Part shown: piece after piece, positions 31,009-40,162 of the stretch
How the letters are laid out: the number at the start of each line of letters is the position of its first letter
Position numbering within the stretch: the stretch's first letter is position 1
Assembly: GCF_024693525.1 (NCBI RefSeq)
Contig: NZ_JAILKR010000057.1
Span: forward strand, 1-64,000
Direction of reading: 5' to 3'
DNA from: Selenomonas sp.
GTDB lineage: Bacteria; Bacillota_C; Negativicutes; Selenomonadales; Selenomonadaceae
DNA: 64,000 nucleotides
Made by a program: the position numbers and the translations under genes
The notes under the pieces: model-generated
The model's input: only the letters and a program-made list of their open reading frames with translations
Databases searched by the model: none
What the model was told of the DNA's origin: nothing

Positions 31009-31812
31009 ATGAATTGGAGAAAACTTTTAGCATTTGGCATGGCGGCGGTAATGACGGCGGCTCTTGTCAGTGGCTGTGGCAGTGATAAAGCGAAAGATGG
31101 CGGTTCTTCGGACGGCAAAAAAATCGTAGTGGGACTTGATGATAACTTCCCGCCGATGGGCTTCAAAGATGAAAACAATGAAATCGTTGGTTTTGATATT
31201 GATCTGGCGAAAGAAGCTTCTAAGCGCTTGGGCCGTGAAGTGGAGTTCAAGGCTATCGATTGGTCCAGCAAAGAAGCGGAGCTCAAGAGCGGCCGTGTAG
31301 ACATTCTTTGGAATGGCCTCGATATTACCGAAAAACGCAAGGAGAATATGCTGTTCTCCGACCCGTATATGGATAACCGTCAGATTATCTTCGTGAAGAA
31401 GGGCACAACGGGCATCAGCGACGAGAAGAGCCTAGCTGGTAAGGTGGTTGGTACCCAGAGTGCCGGCACTGCCGAAGAGTACATGGATAAATCGGACTTC
31501 TTCAAGAAGGACGTCAAAGAGGTTAAGAAGTATTCCGATTATGTCTCGGCCTTCATGGATTTGGAAAATGGCCGGATTGATGCGGTAGTTGGCGATGAGA
31601 TTACGGGGCGCTACTACATGAGCAAACATGCCGATTCCATCGAAGCCGTTGATGCGGTCGTGGGTGAGGTCAGCGAATTTGGTATTGCTTTCCGCAAGGA
31701 CAATCAGCAGCTTCGCGATGAAGTCCAGAAGGTTCTCAATGAGATGAAAGCCGATGGCACCATTGCCAAGATTTCGGAGAAATGGTTCGGCAAGGATATT
31801 ACGAAAAAATAA
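31009..31812 (+). CDS. Polar amino-acid ABC transporter, substrate-binding lipoprotein
   Basis: 267 residues. A signal peptide with lipobox LVSGC (Cys near residue 23) implies a lipid anchor. Mature SBP_bac_3 fold: VGLDDNFPPMGFKDENNEIV, GFDIDLAKEASKRLG, LWNGLDITEKRKE, and GTQSAGTAEE. Binds an amino acid (glutamine, glutamate, cystine or similar) for import with the permease and ATPase that follow. A hairpin and a second promoter separate it from the permease, probably giving more binding protein than transporter. Confidence 0.93.
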   Translation: MNWRKLLAFGMAAVMTAALVSGCGSDKAKDGGSSDGKKIVVGLDDNFPPMGFKDENNEIVGFDIDLAKEASKRLGREVEFKAIDWSSKEAELKSGRVDILWNGLDITEKRKENMLFSDPYMDNRQIIFVKKGTTGISDEKSLAGKVVGTQSAGTAEEYMDKSDFFKKDVKEVKKYSDYVSAFMDLENGRIDAVVGDEITGRYYMSKHADSIEAVDAVVGEVSEFGIAFRKDNQQLRDEVQKVLNEMKADGTIAKISEKWFGKDITKK

Positions 31813-31825
31813 AGTATGTGTATAG

Positions 31826-31849
31826 GAGGCAGGTCCATGGGCCTGCCTC
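31826..31849 (+). terminator. Hairpin after the binding-protein gene
   Basis: 8-bp perfect stem GAGGCAGG / CCTGCCTC (31826-31833 with 31842-31849) with a T-rich tail. Partial terminator between binding protein and permease. Confidence 0.65.
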
Positions 31850-31854
31850 TTTGC

Positions 31855-31883
31855 TTTACAGCAGCGGTGGTTTCGTGTATAAT
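31855..31883 (+). promoter_or_regulatory. Internal promoter for the permease-ATPase pair
   Basis: TTTACA (31855-31860), 17-bp spacer, TATAAT (31878-31883). Confidence 0.65.
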
Positions 31884-31923
31884 TAGCGTATTAACGCTTT
31901 GCTACACTAAAGGAGATTGTTGG

Positions 31924-32568
31924 ATGGATAAGCTGCTGGATACCTTCCTGTTGATGCTGGAAGGGTCAGAAATCACGCTGGAAATTTTCTTTGTTACCTT
32001 GGTTATTGCTTTGCCACTGGGCATGTTGGCAGCGTTGGGGCGCTTGTCCGCCCTGAAACCGTTGTCGCGGCTGGTGGAGTTCTATATTTGGCTCATGCGC
32101 GGTACGCCCCTCATGCTGCAGCTGCTGTTCGTTTATTTTGCTCTGCCTATGGTGGGAATCCGACTGCCGGATATCGCAGCAGCACTCTTGGCCTTTACGC
32201 TTAACTATGCGGCGTATTTTGCGGAAATCTTCCGAGCCGGAATTCAATCGGTACCGAAGGGGCAGTATGAAGCTGCCAAGACTTTAGGGATGAGTTATCC
32301 ACAGACAATGCGCCGCATTATCCTGCCCCAGGTGTTCCGCATGGTTTTGCCGCCGGTCAGCAACGAGACCATCAATCTGGTAAAGGATACGTCGCTGGTC
32401 TATATTTTGGCGATGAACGATTTGCTGCGGGTGGCCCGTACCATCGTTCAGCGGGAATTTGATATGACGCCTTTTTTGATTGCAGCGGTGTTCTATCTGG
32501 CGATGACTTTTGTATTGACGTGGGGATTCAAGAAACTGGAGGCATATTATGGCAAATACGACAACTAA
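31924..32568 (+). CDS. Polar amino-acid ABC transporter, permease
   Basis: 214 residues from ATG 31924 with AAAGGAG upstream; a longer frame from 31816 would span the promoter. HisM/GlnP type with about 5 spans and the EAA loop [20 protein letters not shown] (around residue 118-137) that contacts the ATPase. Imports an amino acid together with the 31009 lipoprotein. Its end overlaps the ATPase gene by 20 bp. Confidence 0.93.
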   Translation: MDKLLDTFLLMLEGSEITLEIFFVTLVIALPLGMLAALGRLSALKPLSRLVEFYIWLMRGTPLMLQLLFVYFALPMVGIRLPDIAAALLAFTLNYAAYFAEIFRAGIQSVPKGQYEAAKTLGMSYPQTMRRIILPQVFRMVLPPVSNETINLVKDTSLVYILAMNDLLRVARTIVQREFDMTPFLIAAVFYLAMTFVLTWGFKKLEAYYGKYDN

Positions 32569-33331
32569 AGGCGACGTCATGCTGCGGATGCATGATATCC
32601 ATAAATCCTTCGGTGCACTTGAAGTTCTGAAGGGAATTGACCTGGAGGTACGCCGGGGAGAAGTGCTGGCAATCATCGGCCCTTCCGGGTCCGGCAAGAG
32701 TACCCTTTTGCGTTGCATCAACAAGCTGGAGACGATTAACAGCGGATCTATTGAGATTGAGGGCGAGTTTTTGGCGGTCACCAAGGAAAATGGTGAAGCC
32801 GAGTATGCCGAAAACGCGAAAGAGCGCAAGCTCCTTGGTTGCATGGGCATGGTATTCCAGCAGTTCAATCTTTTCCCCCATATGACGGTTATGGAAAATC
32901 TCTTGGAGGCACCGATTCACGTGAAGGGCCTTAAACGCCAGGAGATTGAACCTTATGCCAGGGAGCTTTTGGCGAAGGTGGGCCTCTTAGACCGGGCTGA
33001 TTACTATCCGTCCCAGCTTTCCGGCGGTCAGCAGCAGCGCGTGGCCATTGCCCGAGCCCTTTGTATGAAGCCGGATATCATGCTGTTCGATGAACCGACG
33101 TCGGCTCTTGACCCAGAGCTTACCGGCGAAGTGCTCAAGACGATGCGGGAACTTGCCGAAGAGCATATGACCATGGTGGTGGTTACCCACGAGATGGCCT
33201 TTGCCCGGGAGGCTGCCAGCCAGGTTATTTTCATGGCGGGGGGCAATATTGTCGAGCAGGGGGAACCGGAAGCCTTTTTCGCACATCCCAAGGAGGAACG
33301 TACCAAAGCATTCCTTAATAATATGCTCTAA
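32549..33331 (+). CDS. Polar amino-acid ABC transporter, ATP-binding protein
   Basis: 260 residues, ATG 32549 after GGAGG inside the permease end. Walker [10 protein letters not shown], signature [15 protein letters not shown], Walker [15 protein letters not shown] and the switch His in VVVTHE. GlnQ/HisP type. An insertion of about 15 charged residues ([20 protein letters not shown]) sits before the Q-loop, as in some members of the family. Confidence 0.94.
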   Translation: MANTTTKGDVMLRMHDIHKSFGALEVLKGIDLEVRRGEVLAIIGPSGSGKSTLLRCINKLETINSGSIEIEGEFLAVTKENGEAEYAENAKERKLLGCMGMVFQQFNLFPHMTVMENLLEAPIHVKGLKRQEIEPYARELLAKVGLLDRADYYPSQLSGGQQQRVAIARALCMKPDIMLFDEPTSALDPELTGEVLKTMRELAEEHMTMVVVTHEMAFAREAASQVIFMAGGNIVEQGEPEAFFAHPKEERTKAFLNNML

Positions 33332-33359
33332 TCTATTGGATTCTCTTTACAGGATTATT

Positions 33360-33384
33360 AGGCCTTCCCTAGGAAGGCCTTTTT
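33360..33384 (+). terminator. Terminator of the amino-acid transporter
   Basis: 9-bp stem AGGCCTTCC / GGAAGGCCT (33360-33368 with 33372-33380), 3-nt loop, T5. Confidence 0.9.
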
Positions 33385-33398
33385 CGTACATAAGTTTC

Positions 33399-33427
33399 TT
33401 GATTTTTTAGAGGAGACATATGATAAT
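33399..33427 (+). promoter_or_regulatory. Promoter of the AMIN amidase
   Basis: TTGATT (33399-33404), 17-bp spacer, GATAAT (33422-33427). Confidence 0.5.
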
Positions 33428-33457
33428 AAAGTATATGTGCCTGTAGGGAGGGATTCG

Positions 33458-34639
33458 ATGAGACAGAGAATAATTCGTTTGATTCTTGTCACATTATATA
33501 TGATGCTTTTCACCCTGCCGGCTTTCGCAGCTGATACGAATTTTGGGCAGCGGGTAAGCGGCATGGCTGAGGTAACTGGCGTTCGAGTCAGTACAGAAGC
33601 AAATAAGACGCGCATCGTAATCGATGCCAATAAAGAAGTAACATACAAGGCGATGTCCCTAGGGGAGCCAGACCGCCTGGTGGTAGATATTCCCAATGCT
33701 TGGCTTTCGCCAAAGCTCAAGAAAGAGTATGGGGTGAACAGCCGCTTTGTGGGGAAGGCCCGGGTGGCTCAGTTCAATCCCCAGACAGTGCGGATTGTGG
33801 TGGAGAGCAAGGTGGGCAAACAGAATCACAAGGTGTTTTCCCTAAAAGGGGGACCGGTAGCTGGCCGCGTGGTGCTGGATATCGGTGACCTGAGCGGGGA
33901 TAACTCGGGGGCAAAGATTGACTTGCCTAAGAGTAAACCGACACCGGCACCGTCAACTAAGCCCACCACGAAACCGACGGCTAAGCCGACGCCGAAACCG
34001 GCTCAGAAACCGGAATCCAAGCCAAAGGATGATGTGGATGGTGAACTGGCTGGTATTACGGGGTTGCGGGGCAGAAAGATTACCATTGACCCAGGCCATG
34101 GCGGAAGTGATTCCGGTGCCATTGGACCGACGGGAGTAATGGAGAAGAGTGTTACGCTGCGGGTGGCCCAGGAACTCAAACGACTGCTGGTGGCCGAAGG
34201 AGCCACGGTCTATATGACCCGTGAGACGGATACGGAGGTTTCGCCTAAGGGGGCTGATGCCAGCGACATTGAGGAGTTGCAGGCCCGCTGTGATATCCCC
34301 AACCAGAATGGTTCGGATATCTTTGTTTCGATTCACATGGATTCTTTCACCAATGGTGCGGCGAAGGGAACAACCGGTTATTATTATTCCCTGGGATCTA
34401 AGCGTTCCCGGGAGTTGGCCGATAAAATCCGTTCCGGAGTCATTGACCAGCTGGGAACCCAGAGCCGTGGGACCCAGAGCAGTAATTTTTACGTTGTGAA
34501 GCATACGGATATGCCGGCAACGCTGGTGGAGGTTGCCTTTATCTCCAATCCGTCAGAGGAACGTCTGATGAACAGTGAAGCGGGTATCAAGAAAGCCGCG
34601 CAGGGTATTGCCGATGGCATTGCGGATTTCTTTGGATGA
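33458..34639 (+). CDS. N-acetylmuramoyl-L-alanine amidase (AMIN + Amidase_3)
   Basis: 393 residues from ATG 33458 with AGGGAGGG upstream. Domains in order: Sec signal peptide (cleavage after PAFA), AMIN domain about 35-140, a Pro/Lys/Thr-rich linker (about 155-190), and an Amidase_3 zinc domain. Zn ligands His214 (DPGHGG), Glu229 and His293 (SIHMDSF), and catalytic Glu358 (LVEVAFISN). A periplasmic AmiC-like enzyme that splits septal peptidoglycan; AMIN usually targets it to the septum. The next gene starts at its stop codon. Confidence 0.93.
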   Translation: MRQRIIRLILVTLYMMLFTLPAFAADTNFGQRVSGMAEVTGVRVSTEANKTRIVIDANKEVTYKAMSLGEPDRLVVDIPNAWLSPKLKKEYGVNSRFVGKARVAQFNPQTVRIVVESKVGKQNHKVFSLKGGPVAGRVVLDIGDLSGDNSGAKIDLPKSKPTPAPSTKPTTKPTAKPTPKPAQKPESKPKDDVDGELAGITGLRGRKITIDPGHGGSDSGAIGPTGVMEKSVTLRVAQELKRLLVAEGATVYMTRETDTEVSPKGADASDIEELQARCDIPNQNGSDIFVSIHMDSFTNGAAKGTTGYYYSLGSKRSRELADKIRSGVIDQLGTQSRGTQSSNFYVVKHTDMPATLVEVAFISNPSEERLMNSEAGIKKAAQGIADGIADFFG

Positions 34640-35874
34640 TAGATAAGAAAGTGAGGATTCAACCTTTTATAATGGAAGAGAATAAGACGGAAATCGAACA
34701 GAACAACGAGACGCTGGAGCAGATGGCAGCGGCGGATATGGAGGCACGTAAGAAGGCGCTCTATCGCCACAAGCTGCCGAAGAAATTGGAACTGTTGGAT
34801 ATGTTGGAGGCAATGACGAAAGCCGAGCTGGATGATATCCGCTACAATCTCAATATCACCGGGGCAAGCTCCCTTAAAAAGGCAGACCTTGCCGCGCGCT
34901 TGTCGGTGGAAATTGTTAAATTCTCCCAGCGCTGGTTCCCCTCGATTCTCGAGGAGGAATACGAGTGCTTCCAGCACTTGCTCAAGCATGATGGCCTGAC
35001 TATGGAGTTCCGCGACGATGATGTTCGCCTCGATTATTTGCGGGGACTCGGTTTGGTGTCCTGCGGCGTCAAAGAGGATAAGCTGGCCTGGTATATGCCA
35101 AAGGAAATCCAGGTCGAGTTTAAAAAGCTGGATTCGGGAACATTCCGCAGCCTGGCAGAGCTCAACACCGAGGTCACCCGGCTGGCCTCTGGCTGCCTGT
35201 TCTTTTACGGGTATATGAATTACGAACAGCTCTATGATAAGGTCATTAGCTATCTGGATGCAGCTCAGGCCGAGCAGGTTTCCTTTATGGATTTTGTCGG
35301 TGTCATGCTCAATGCGTCCTGTTGGACCAATACCCTGGTGGCGTTACCCCAGGGGGCAAAATATTATACGCTTATCGATGAGAATAAGCTGGAGGACGAA
35401 CAGCGGGAGCATGGGAATCTGGATTTTGCGCCGTTGTCCTATAACCGGGTTTACGAAGCAGGCACGGAAGGCTATATCGATGCTACGGATGCCTATAAGG
35501 CCCTGGCACAGTTCTTCATGCGGGAACACGGCTGCGATGTTTTAAAGGCCGCCGATATTGTGGGGGAAATCCTCATTCTGTTGCAGAATGGAGGAAATAT
35601 GCAGGAAGCTGTCGAATATCTAGATGAGCTTGGCTTGATGAAGGATGACCGCAAGGCTGAGGCAATCGTGCCGCTGCTCATCGCCTTTAATAATTCGACG
35701 CATCTTTGGCCCCTTAAGGGCTATACGCCGGCAAAACTCATGGCTAAGGCCGGCCGTGGCAAGGTGATTCCCTTTGAGGAAGTGCGCCGTCATAAGGTGG
35801 GCCGCAATGAGCCCTGCCCCTGTGGCAGTGGCAAAAAATATAAAAATTGTTGCTTGCATAAGGATGAAAACTAA
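34636..35874 (+). CDS. SEC-C motif protein, 412 residues
   Basis: The start at 34636 overlaps the amidase stop (ATGA); ATG 34672 is a reasonable alternative, and neither has a strong ribosome site. Mostly helical, with Rho-N/SAP-like [20 protein letters not shown] near 60-80. The C terminus holds the SEC-C zinc motif [19 protein letters not shown], also found at the end of SecA. The remaining region resembles proteins annotated only as SEC-C domain proteins. Function unknown; possibly nucleic-acid or protein binding. Tightly linked to the MATE exporter. Confidence 0.8.
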   Translation: MIDKKVRIQPFIMEENKTEIEQNNETLEQMAAADMEARKKALYRHKLPKKLELLDMLEAMTKAELDDIRYNLNITGASSLKKADLAARLSVEIVKFSQRWFPSILEEEYECFQHLLKHDGLTMEFRDDDVRLDYLRGLGLVSCGVKEDKLAWYMPKEIQVEFKKLDSGTFRSLAELNTEVTRLASGCLFFYGYMNYEQLYDKVISYLDAAQAEQVSFMDFVGVMLNASCWTNTLVALPQGAKYYTLIDENKLEDEQREHGNLDFAPLSYNRVYEAGTEGYIDATDAYKALAQFFMREHGCDVLKAADIVGEILILLQNGGNMQEAVEYLDELGLMKDDRKAEAIVPLLIAFNNSTHLWPLKGYTPAKLMAKAGRGKVIPFEEVRRHKVGRNEPCPCGSGKKYKNCCLHKDEN

Positions 35875-37229
35875 TGAAGCAGACTTATGGTTATCAGCAG
35901 AAAGCACGGCAGTTCTTTGCCGTGCTGCTGCCTATCTTTATTACCCAGCTGTCACTTATGGCAACTGGGTTTTTCAATACGATTATGGCGGGCCATATCA
36001 GCCAGCAGGATTTGGCTGGCGTGGCGGTAGGGGTCAATCTGTTCCTGCCCTTCTTTGGCAGTGTTCTGGGCATTATATCCGGTTTAACGCCGACGATTTC
36101 GCAGCTTTATGGCGGCGGCCGGCAGGATAAGATTGGTTTTATCGTCAAACAGGGCTTTTATTGGGCCCTGGCCTTGGCTGTTTTATTTATAGCCCTAGGC
36201 TGGCTGGCGGTGCCCCGGATTTTGCCACTGCTGAATCTGGAGCCGAAGGTTCACTATATTACGGTGCATTATTTGTTGGCCGTTTCCTTTGGCATCGTGC
36301 CGATTTTTTTGGCAGGCGTTCTGCGTAATTTCATCGACGCCCATGGACATACGCGGCTTACCATGTGCATCACCATGACGTCGGTGCCGGTGAATATTGT
36401 TTTAAATTACGTCTTTATGTACGGGCTTTTTGGCATTCCGGCCTTTGGCGGTATTGGTGCCGGCATCGGTTCAGCCATTGCCTTTACGTTGAATTTGCTG
36501 CTCAATGTGCTGGTGGTCATCCATATTGAACCCTTTAAAAGCTATCGTATCTTTCATCATTTTCCGCGGCCTAAGCTGTCGGAATGGAAAAAACAGCTGG
36601 GGGTTGGAATCCCCATTGGCAGTACCATGTTTTGTGAACAGAGCATCTTCGGGGCCGTGGGCCTTTTTATGACGGCTTATGGTACGGTGATTGTGGCCGC
36701 CCATCAGGCGGCGATGAATTTTACCACCATTGTCTACATGGTGCCGCTGGCAGTCAGCATGACGCTGACCATTTTGGTTGGCTACGAAGTGGGGGCTAAG
36801 CGTTTTGCTGATGCGGCACAGTACATACGCCTCAGCCGGGTACTGACCATGATTTTTGTGGGGGCACTTGCTTTGCTCTTGACGCAGTTCAAGACCGAAA
36901 TTGCCGCTTTGTATACGTCAAGCCGTGAAGTTCAGCCAATCCTTACAGGCTTCTTGGTCTATGCGGTGTTCATGCAGGTATCGGATAGCATCAACGCGCC
37001 GCTGCAGGGAGCACTGCGCGGTTACAAGGACGTTCATGTGACGTTTTTGCTGGCCGTGTTGTCCTTCTGGATTATCGGCCTTCCCAGCGGCTGGCTGCTG
37101 GCCAATTGGACAGCAGTTGGCCCCTATGGGTATTGGATTGGCCTTATTGCCGGGGTGTTGGTCGGAGCCGTTTGCCTGCAGATTCGCATGGGGCAGGTGC
37201 AACGGAAATTTTCAGGTCAGGGGAGATGA
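35874..37229 (+). CDS. MATE family efflux transporter
   Basis: 451 residues with 12 membrane spans in two similar halves; the first has ARQFFAVLLPIFITQLSLMA and the loop SQQDLAGVAVGVNLFLPFFG, the second GVGIPIGSTMFCEQSIFG. MATE proteins export cationic drugs or metabolites using a Na+ or H+ gradient. ATG 35874 shares a base with the previous stop, so it is translationally coupled to the SEC-C gene. Substrate unknown. Confidence 0.9.
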   Translation: MKQTYGYQQKARQFFAVLLPIFITQLSLMATGFFNTIMAGHISQQDLAGVAVGVNLFLPFFGSVLGIISGLTPTISQLYGGGRQDKIGFIVKQGFYWALALAVLFIALGWLAVPRILPLLNLEPKVHYITVHYLLAVSFGIVPIFLAGVLRNFIDAHGHTRLTMCITMTSVPVNIVLNYVFMYGLFGIPAFGGIGAGIGSAIAFTLNLLLNVLVVIHIEPFKSYRIFHHFPRPKLSEWKKQLGVGIPIGSTMFCEQSIFGAVGLFMTAYGTVIVAAHQAAMNFTTIVYMVPLAVSMTLTILVGYEVGAKRFADAAQYIRLSRVLTMIFVGALALLLTQFKTEIAALYTSSREVQPILTGFLVYAVFMQVSDSINAPLQGALRGYKDVHVTFLLAVLSFWIIGLPSGWLLANWTAVGPYGYWIGLIAGVLVGAVCLQIRMGQVQRKFSGQGR

Positions 37230-37235
37230 TGCCTT

Positions 37236-38162
37236 ATGAAAAAGTGCCTGGGAAAATGGAGTGCGGGAGCATTGACGGTGCTGGCCATTTATGGCAGTAC
37301 CTTAGAGGGAGTGCAGGCTGAACCTCTGCGCACGGTGTCCCAGTGGCAGCAGCGGGCGGAAAAGCTCCGGGGCGAAAGACAACTTCGAGCCTATGATGAG
37401 GCCATTGACCAGTATCCTGCTTACGTTGACTTTTACCTCAGACGGGGCAAGGTTCATTTGCAGCGAGGGGAAAGCCAACTGGCAAAGCTCGATTTTGATA
37501 AGGCTATTCTGCTGGATGATAAAAATGCGGCGGCCTATACCGGACGGGCAGAAGAGCGGGCCTGTGCCGGGGACAGCCAAGGGGCTTGGCTGGCTTATGA
37601 ACAGGCGATAAAACTCGATGACAAGAATCCGTTGATTTTTCAGAGCCGGGCGCACTTTTACTATGAGGGGCTGGCCGATTACCGGCAGGCTTTTGCCGAT
37701 TATGACCAGGCAGCGAAACTGGTGACAGCAGAAGATGACCCCAGGCGGTTAAAGATTGCCCTGCAGAAGCTGGGGGCACAGCTCAAATATGCCACCTTCC
37801 AAAATGGCTATTATGGGACAGTGGTTAATTCGGTGGATTCCATCCTGGGCATGAAAAAACAAAGGCTAAGCCCCAGGCAGCTGGAATATCTGTATATTTC
37901 CCGCTGTGTGGCCAATTACGAATTGGAACAATACTCGGAGGCCCTGCGGGACAGCCAGCAGGTTCTTCGGCTTATGGATAGCGATCCGTCAAAACATGCC
38001 CGCATCCTGCAGCGGCAGAGCCGCATCTTGACGAAGATGGGGCTTGAGCCGGCCGCCAAGGCAGCCATGAAAGCGGCCCTTCGGTGCAATCCCAAACTCC
38101 TGGTGGACCGGCAGTATGAATTGGATAAGGATTTAGTGGGCTGGCAGCAGGAGGTATGGTAA
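37236..38162 (+). CDS. Secreted tetratricopeptide-repeat protein
   Basis: 308 residues. Sec signal peptide (MKKCLGKWSAGALTVLAIYG, cleavage near residue 29, VQA-E). The mature part is TPR-like helical pairs: AYDEAIDQYPAYVDFYLRRG, LAKLDFDKAILLDDKNAAAY, AWLAYEQAIKLDDKNPLIFQ. A periplasmic scaffold for protein-protein contact. It lies 2 bp before a secreted papain-like protease gene, so the two probably work together; the partner is not otherwise identifiable. Confidence 0.8.
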   Translation: MKKCLGKWSAGALTVLAIYGSTLEGVQAEPLRTVSQWQQRAEKLRGERQLRAYDEAIDQYPAYVDFYLRRGKVHLQRGESQLAKLDFDKAILLDDKNAAAYTGRAEERACAGDSQGAWLAYEQAIKLDDKNPLIFQSRAHFYYEGLADYRQAFADYDQAAKLVTAEDDPRRLKIALQKLGAQLKYATFQNGYYGTVVNSVDSILGMKKQRLSPRQLEYLYISRCVANYELEQYSEALRDSQQVLRLMDSDPSKHARILQRQSRILTKMGLEPAAKAAMKAALRCNPKLLVDRQYELDKDLVGWQQEVW

Positions 38163-38163
38163 G

Positions 38164-39699
38164 ATGATGGGCAAAATGGCAAAAGGATTTTGGGCGTCCC
38201 TTTTTGTCCCGCTGCTGCTGCCTACGGCAGTTTTTGCCCAGGAGGCGCCAGCGGCGAAGTCTTTGCCGGCCTTTTATGATATGCGGCTGGCCAACCCCTT
38301 TGACCGGTTCAGCTATTTTGATGGGCGAAAATCCTTGCTGAATGAAGTGGGAAACCAGGGCAGTGCCAATATCTGTTGGGCCTTTACGGCAGCGACGGCG
38401 ATGGAATCCAACGTCTATAAAAATTGGCAGCGTCAGGGCGTTGCCTATTCGGTAGACGGTCGGGGGGTTCACTTGTCTCCCTGGAAAATGGCTTGGTTAT
38501 CCTATGCCCGGCCGGTGGCACAGCCGGGCATTTTGACTGGTGCTATGGGAAAGCCTCTGCGAAAGGGCAGCTATGCAGTGCCGCTGGCCAGCCGTGTTTA
38601 CGGACATGGCAGCTGGCCGCTCTTTGCACCGGAATTTTTAGCTGGCAGTGGAATTGGCTTTCGCCAAGCCAGGGGGAGTGTATCCGAGGATATGAAGGCT
38701 CCCGTTGACTGGGGAGAGGATGCGGGAATTCGCCTTCGCAATATCTTTACCAGTACTGGCAGGAAGCTTTATCAGCCGGCAGAAATCGCGCGGATGAAAT
38801 CCATGATGCTGGCCTACGGTGCTTTGGCGGCGGGTATCAACAGCCTGCCTTTGCAGCAAAAGGAGGCTGTTGATTACTATCGGAACAAGCCCCTGCCGGT
38901 AAATCATGGGGTCAATATCATTGGCTGGGATGATTTCTATGATTTTTCGAAATCGGGGCTTAAGGTAAAGCCGAAGCATAAAGGTGCCTGGATAATTCGC
39001 AACAGTTGGGGAAAAGGCTGGGGAGATGGCGGCTACGCCTATCTATCCTATGAGGATAAGACCCTGGGCAACTACGTGGCTTATGATACTTCTCTTAATA
39101 CTGCTGCCTTCGATTGGATTGATACCTATGAGCGGTCCAATAGCTTGGCGCCGCCGCAGCAGAATTGGGAAAATGGCAGTGGCCCGCGGTACCGTCAAGT
39201 GGAGTCCGGCAGCGGCTTTGCCGCAGGCTATCAAGCCAAGGACGCTGGCCGGCTGCAGGCAGTAGGTTTCTATGCCCTGACTGATGGGCTGGAATATACC
39301 ATCACCATTCGCCAGGGGAGCCTGGACCCGAAGCAGGGAACTTTGGCCTTGGTACAACAGGGATGTTTTGGTGAAGATAATACGCCGGAATGGGCAGGGT
39401 ACCGCACCGTGAAGTTATCGTCGGAGGTATCCCTAGCTGCAGGAGAAGCGTATACGGTGGCTGTGGAACTTCGCAATCCTAAGGGGAAGGTCCGACTGGT
39501 CATGTCGCCTCAGCTGATAGAGTCTCGGAAGGTGGGGGCGGTTCATAGCTACATCCGAAGAGGCAGGCATGGAAGCTGGCAGAAAACCATCCCCAAGAGC
39601 GACGGGGATCAGTCGGTATGGAATCGGAACTCTTCCGTTATCCAGCGGGTTTATGTGAAGGCGGCTGAAAAAAGAATACAACAAAAAAGACCTGCTTAA
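38164..39699 (+). CDS. Secreted papain-like (C1) cysteine protease with lectin-like C-terminal domain
   Basis: 511 residues; AGGAGGT precedes ATG 38164. Signal peptide ending VFAQ. C1A protease domain with Cys71 in GSANICWAF, His248 in NHGVNIIGWDD and Asn280 in IIRNSWGKGWGDGG: the complete Cys-His-Asn set. The last 200 residues are beta-rich (RLQAVGFYALTDGLEYTITI), like the lectin-like domain attached to such proteases in anaerobes. Acts in the periplasm or at the cell surface. The stop codon falls in the terminator loop. Confidence 0.88.
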   Translation: MMGKMAKGFWASLFVPLLLPTAVFAQEAPAAKSLPAFYDMRLANPFDRFSYFDGRKSLLNEVGNQGSANICWAFTAATAMESNVYKNWQRQGVAYSVDGRGVHLSPWKMAWLSYARPVAQPGILTGAMGKPLRKGSYAVPLASRVYGHGSWPLFAPEFLAGSGIGFRQARGSVSEDMKAPVDWGEDAGIRLRNIFTSTGRKLYQPAEIARMKSMMLAYGALAAGINSLPLQQKEAVDYYRNKPLPVNHGVNIIGWDDFYDFSKSGLKVKPKHKGAWIIRNSWGKGWGDGGYAYLSYEDKTLGNYVAYDTSLNTAAFDWIDTYERSNSLAPPQQNWENGSGPRYRQVESGSGFAAGYQAKDAGRLQAVGFYALTDGLEYTITIRQGSLDPKQGTLALVQQGCFGEDNTPEWAGYRTVKLSSEVSLAAGEAYTVAVELRNPKGKVRLVMSPQLIESRKVGAVHSYIRRGRHGSWQKTIPKSDGDQSVWNRNSSVIQRVYVKAAEKRIQQKRPA

Positions 39700-39714
39700 C
39701 AGCAGGCCTTTTTT
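39688..39714. terminator. Bidirectional terminator between protease gene and rpsT
   Basis: CCTGCT (39691-39696) pairs with AGCAGG (39701-39706), flanked by A-run and T-run that serve both strands. Confidence 0.8.
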
Positions 39715-39732
39715 CTATCTCATCTGAGAAAA

Positions 39733-39999
39733 TTACTTAGCGAGTGCGTTGACTTTGCGAGCCAGACGGGACTTTTTACGGGATGCAGCATTTTTATGAT
39801 AAACATGGTTAGCAGCAGCCTGATCGATCGTCTTGCAAGCAACCGTAAGGAGGGATTTCGCTTCATCAGCGTTTCCAGCCTCAACAGCGTCAAGAACACG
39901 ACGGGAAGCAGTGCGGACACGGGACTTCTCAGCAGCGTTCTTTGCATGGCGCTTAGCGTCAGATTTTACACTAAGAATAGATGCTTTGATATTTGGCAA
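39733..39999 (-). CDS. rpsT: 30S ribosomal protein S20
   Basis: 88 residues from TTG 39999 (minus strand), start chosen because S20 begins MPNIK and AAGGGGGG lies upstream; the 40020 start would add seven odd residues. Basic helical protein with KRHAKNAAEKSRVRTASRR and HKNAASRKKSRLARKVNAL. Binds 16S rRNA in the small subunit. Monocistronic and divergent from lepA, a frequent arrangement in Firmicutes. Confidence 0.95.
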   Translation of the reverse strand: MPNIKASILSVKSDAKRHAKNAAEKSRVRTASRRVLDAVEAGNADEAKSLLTVACKTIDQAAANHVYHKNAASRKKSRLARKVNALAK

Positions 40000-40035
40000 G
40001 TAATTCACCCCCCTTAACAAATTCGTTACCTTGTT

Positions 40036-40064
40036 ATCATAGCATGTGAAAATATAAAAAGCAA
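40036..40064 (-). promoter_or_regulatory. Promoter of rpsT
   Basis: Minus strand TTGCTT (40064-40059), 17-bp spacer, TATGAT (40041-40036). Confidence 0.65.
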
Positions 40065-40093
40065 TAGTTTTCTTTAGTTCGTCCTTCTATTTC

Positions 40094-40123
40094 TTGCAGG
40101 TAAGCGCCCTTCAATGCTATAAT
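40094..40123 (+). promoter_or_regulatory. Promoter of lepA
   Basis: TTGCAG (40094-40099), 18-bp spacer, extended TGC-TATAAT (-10 at 40118-40123). Confidence 0.65.
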
Positions 40124-40162
40124 ACGATAGATATGGATTGTTATTTTGAAAGGAAAATGACT

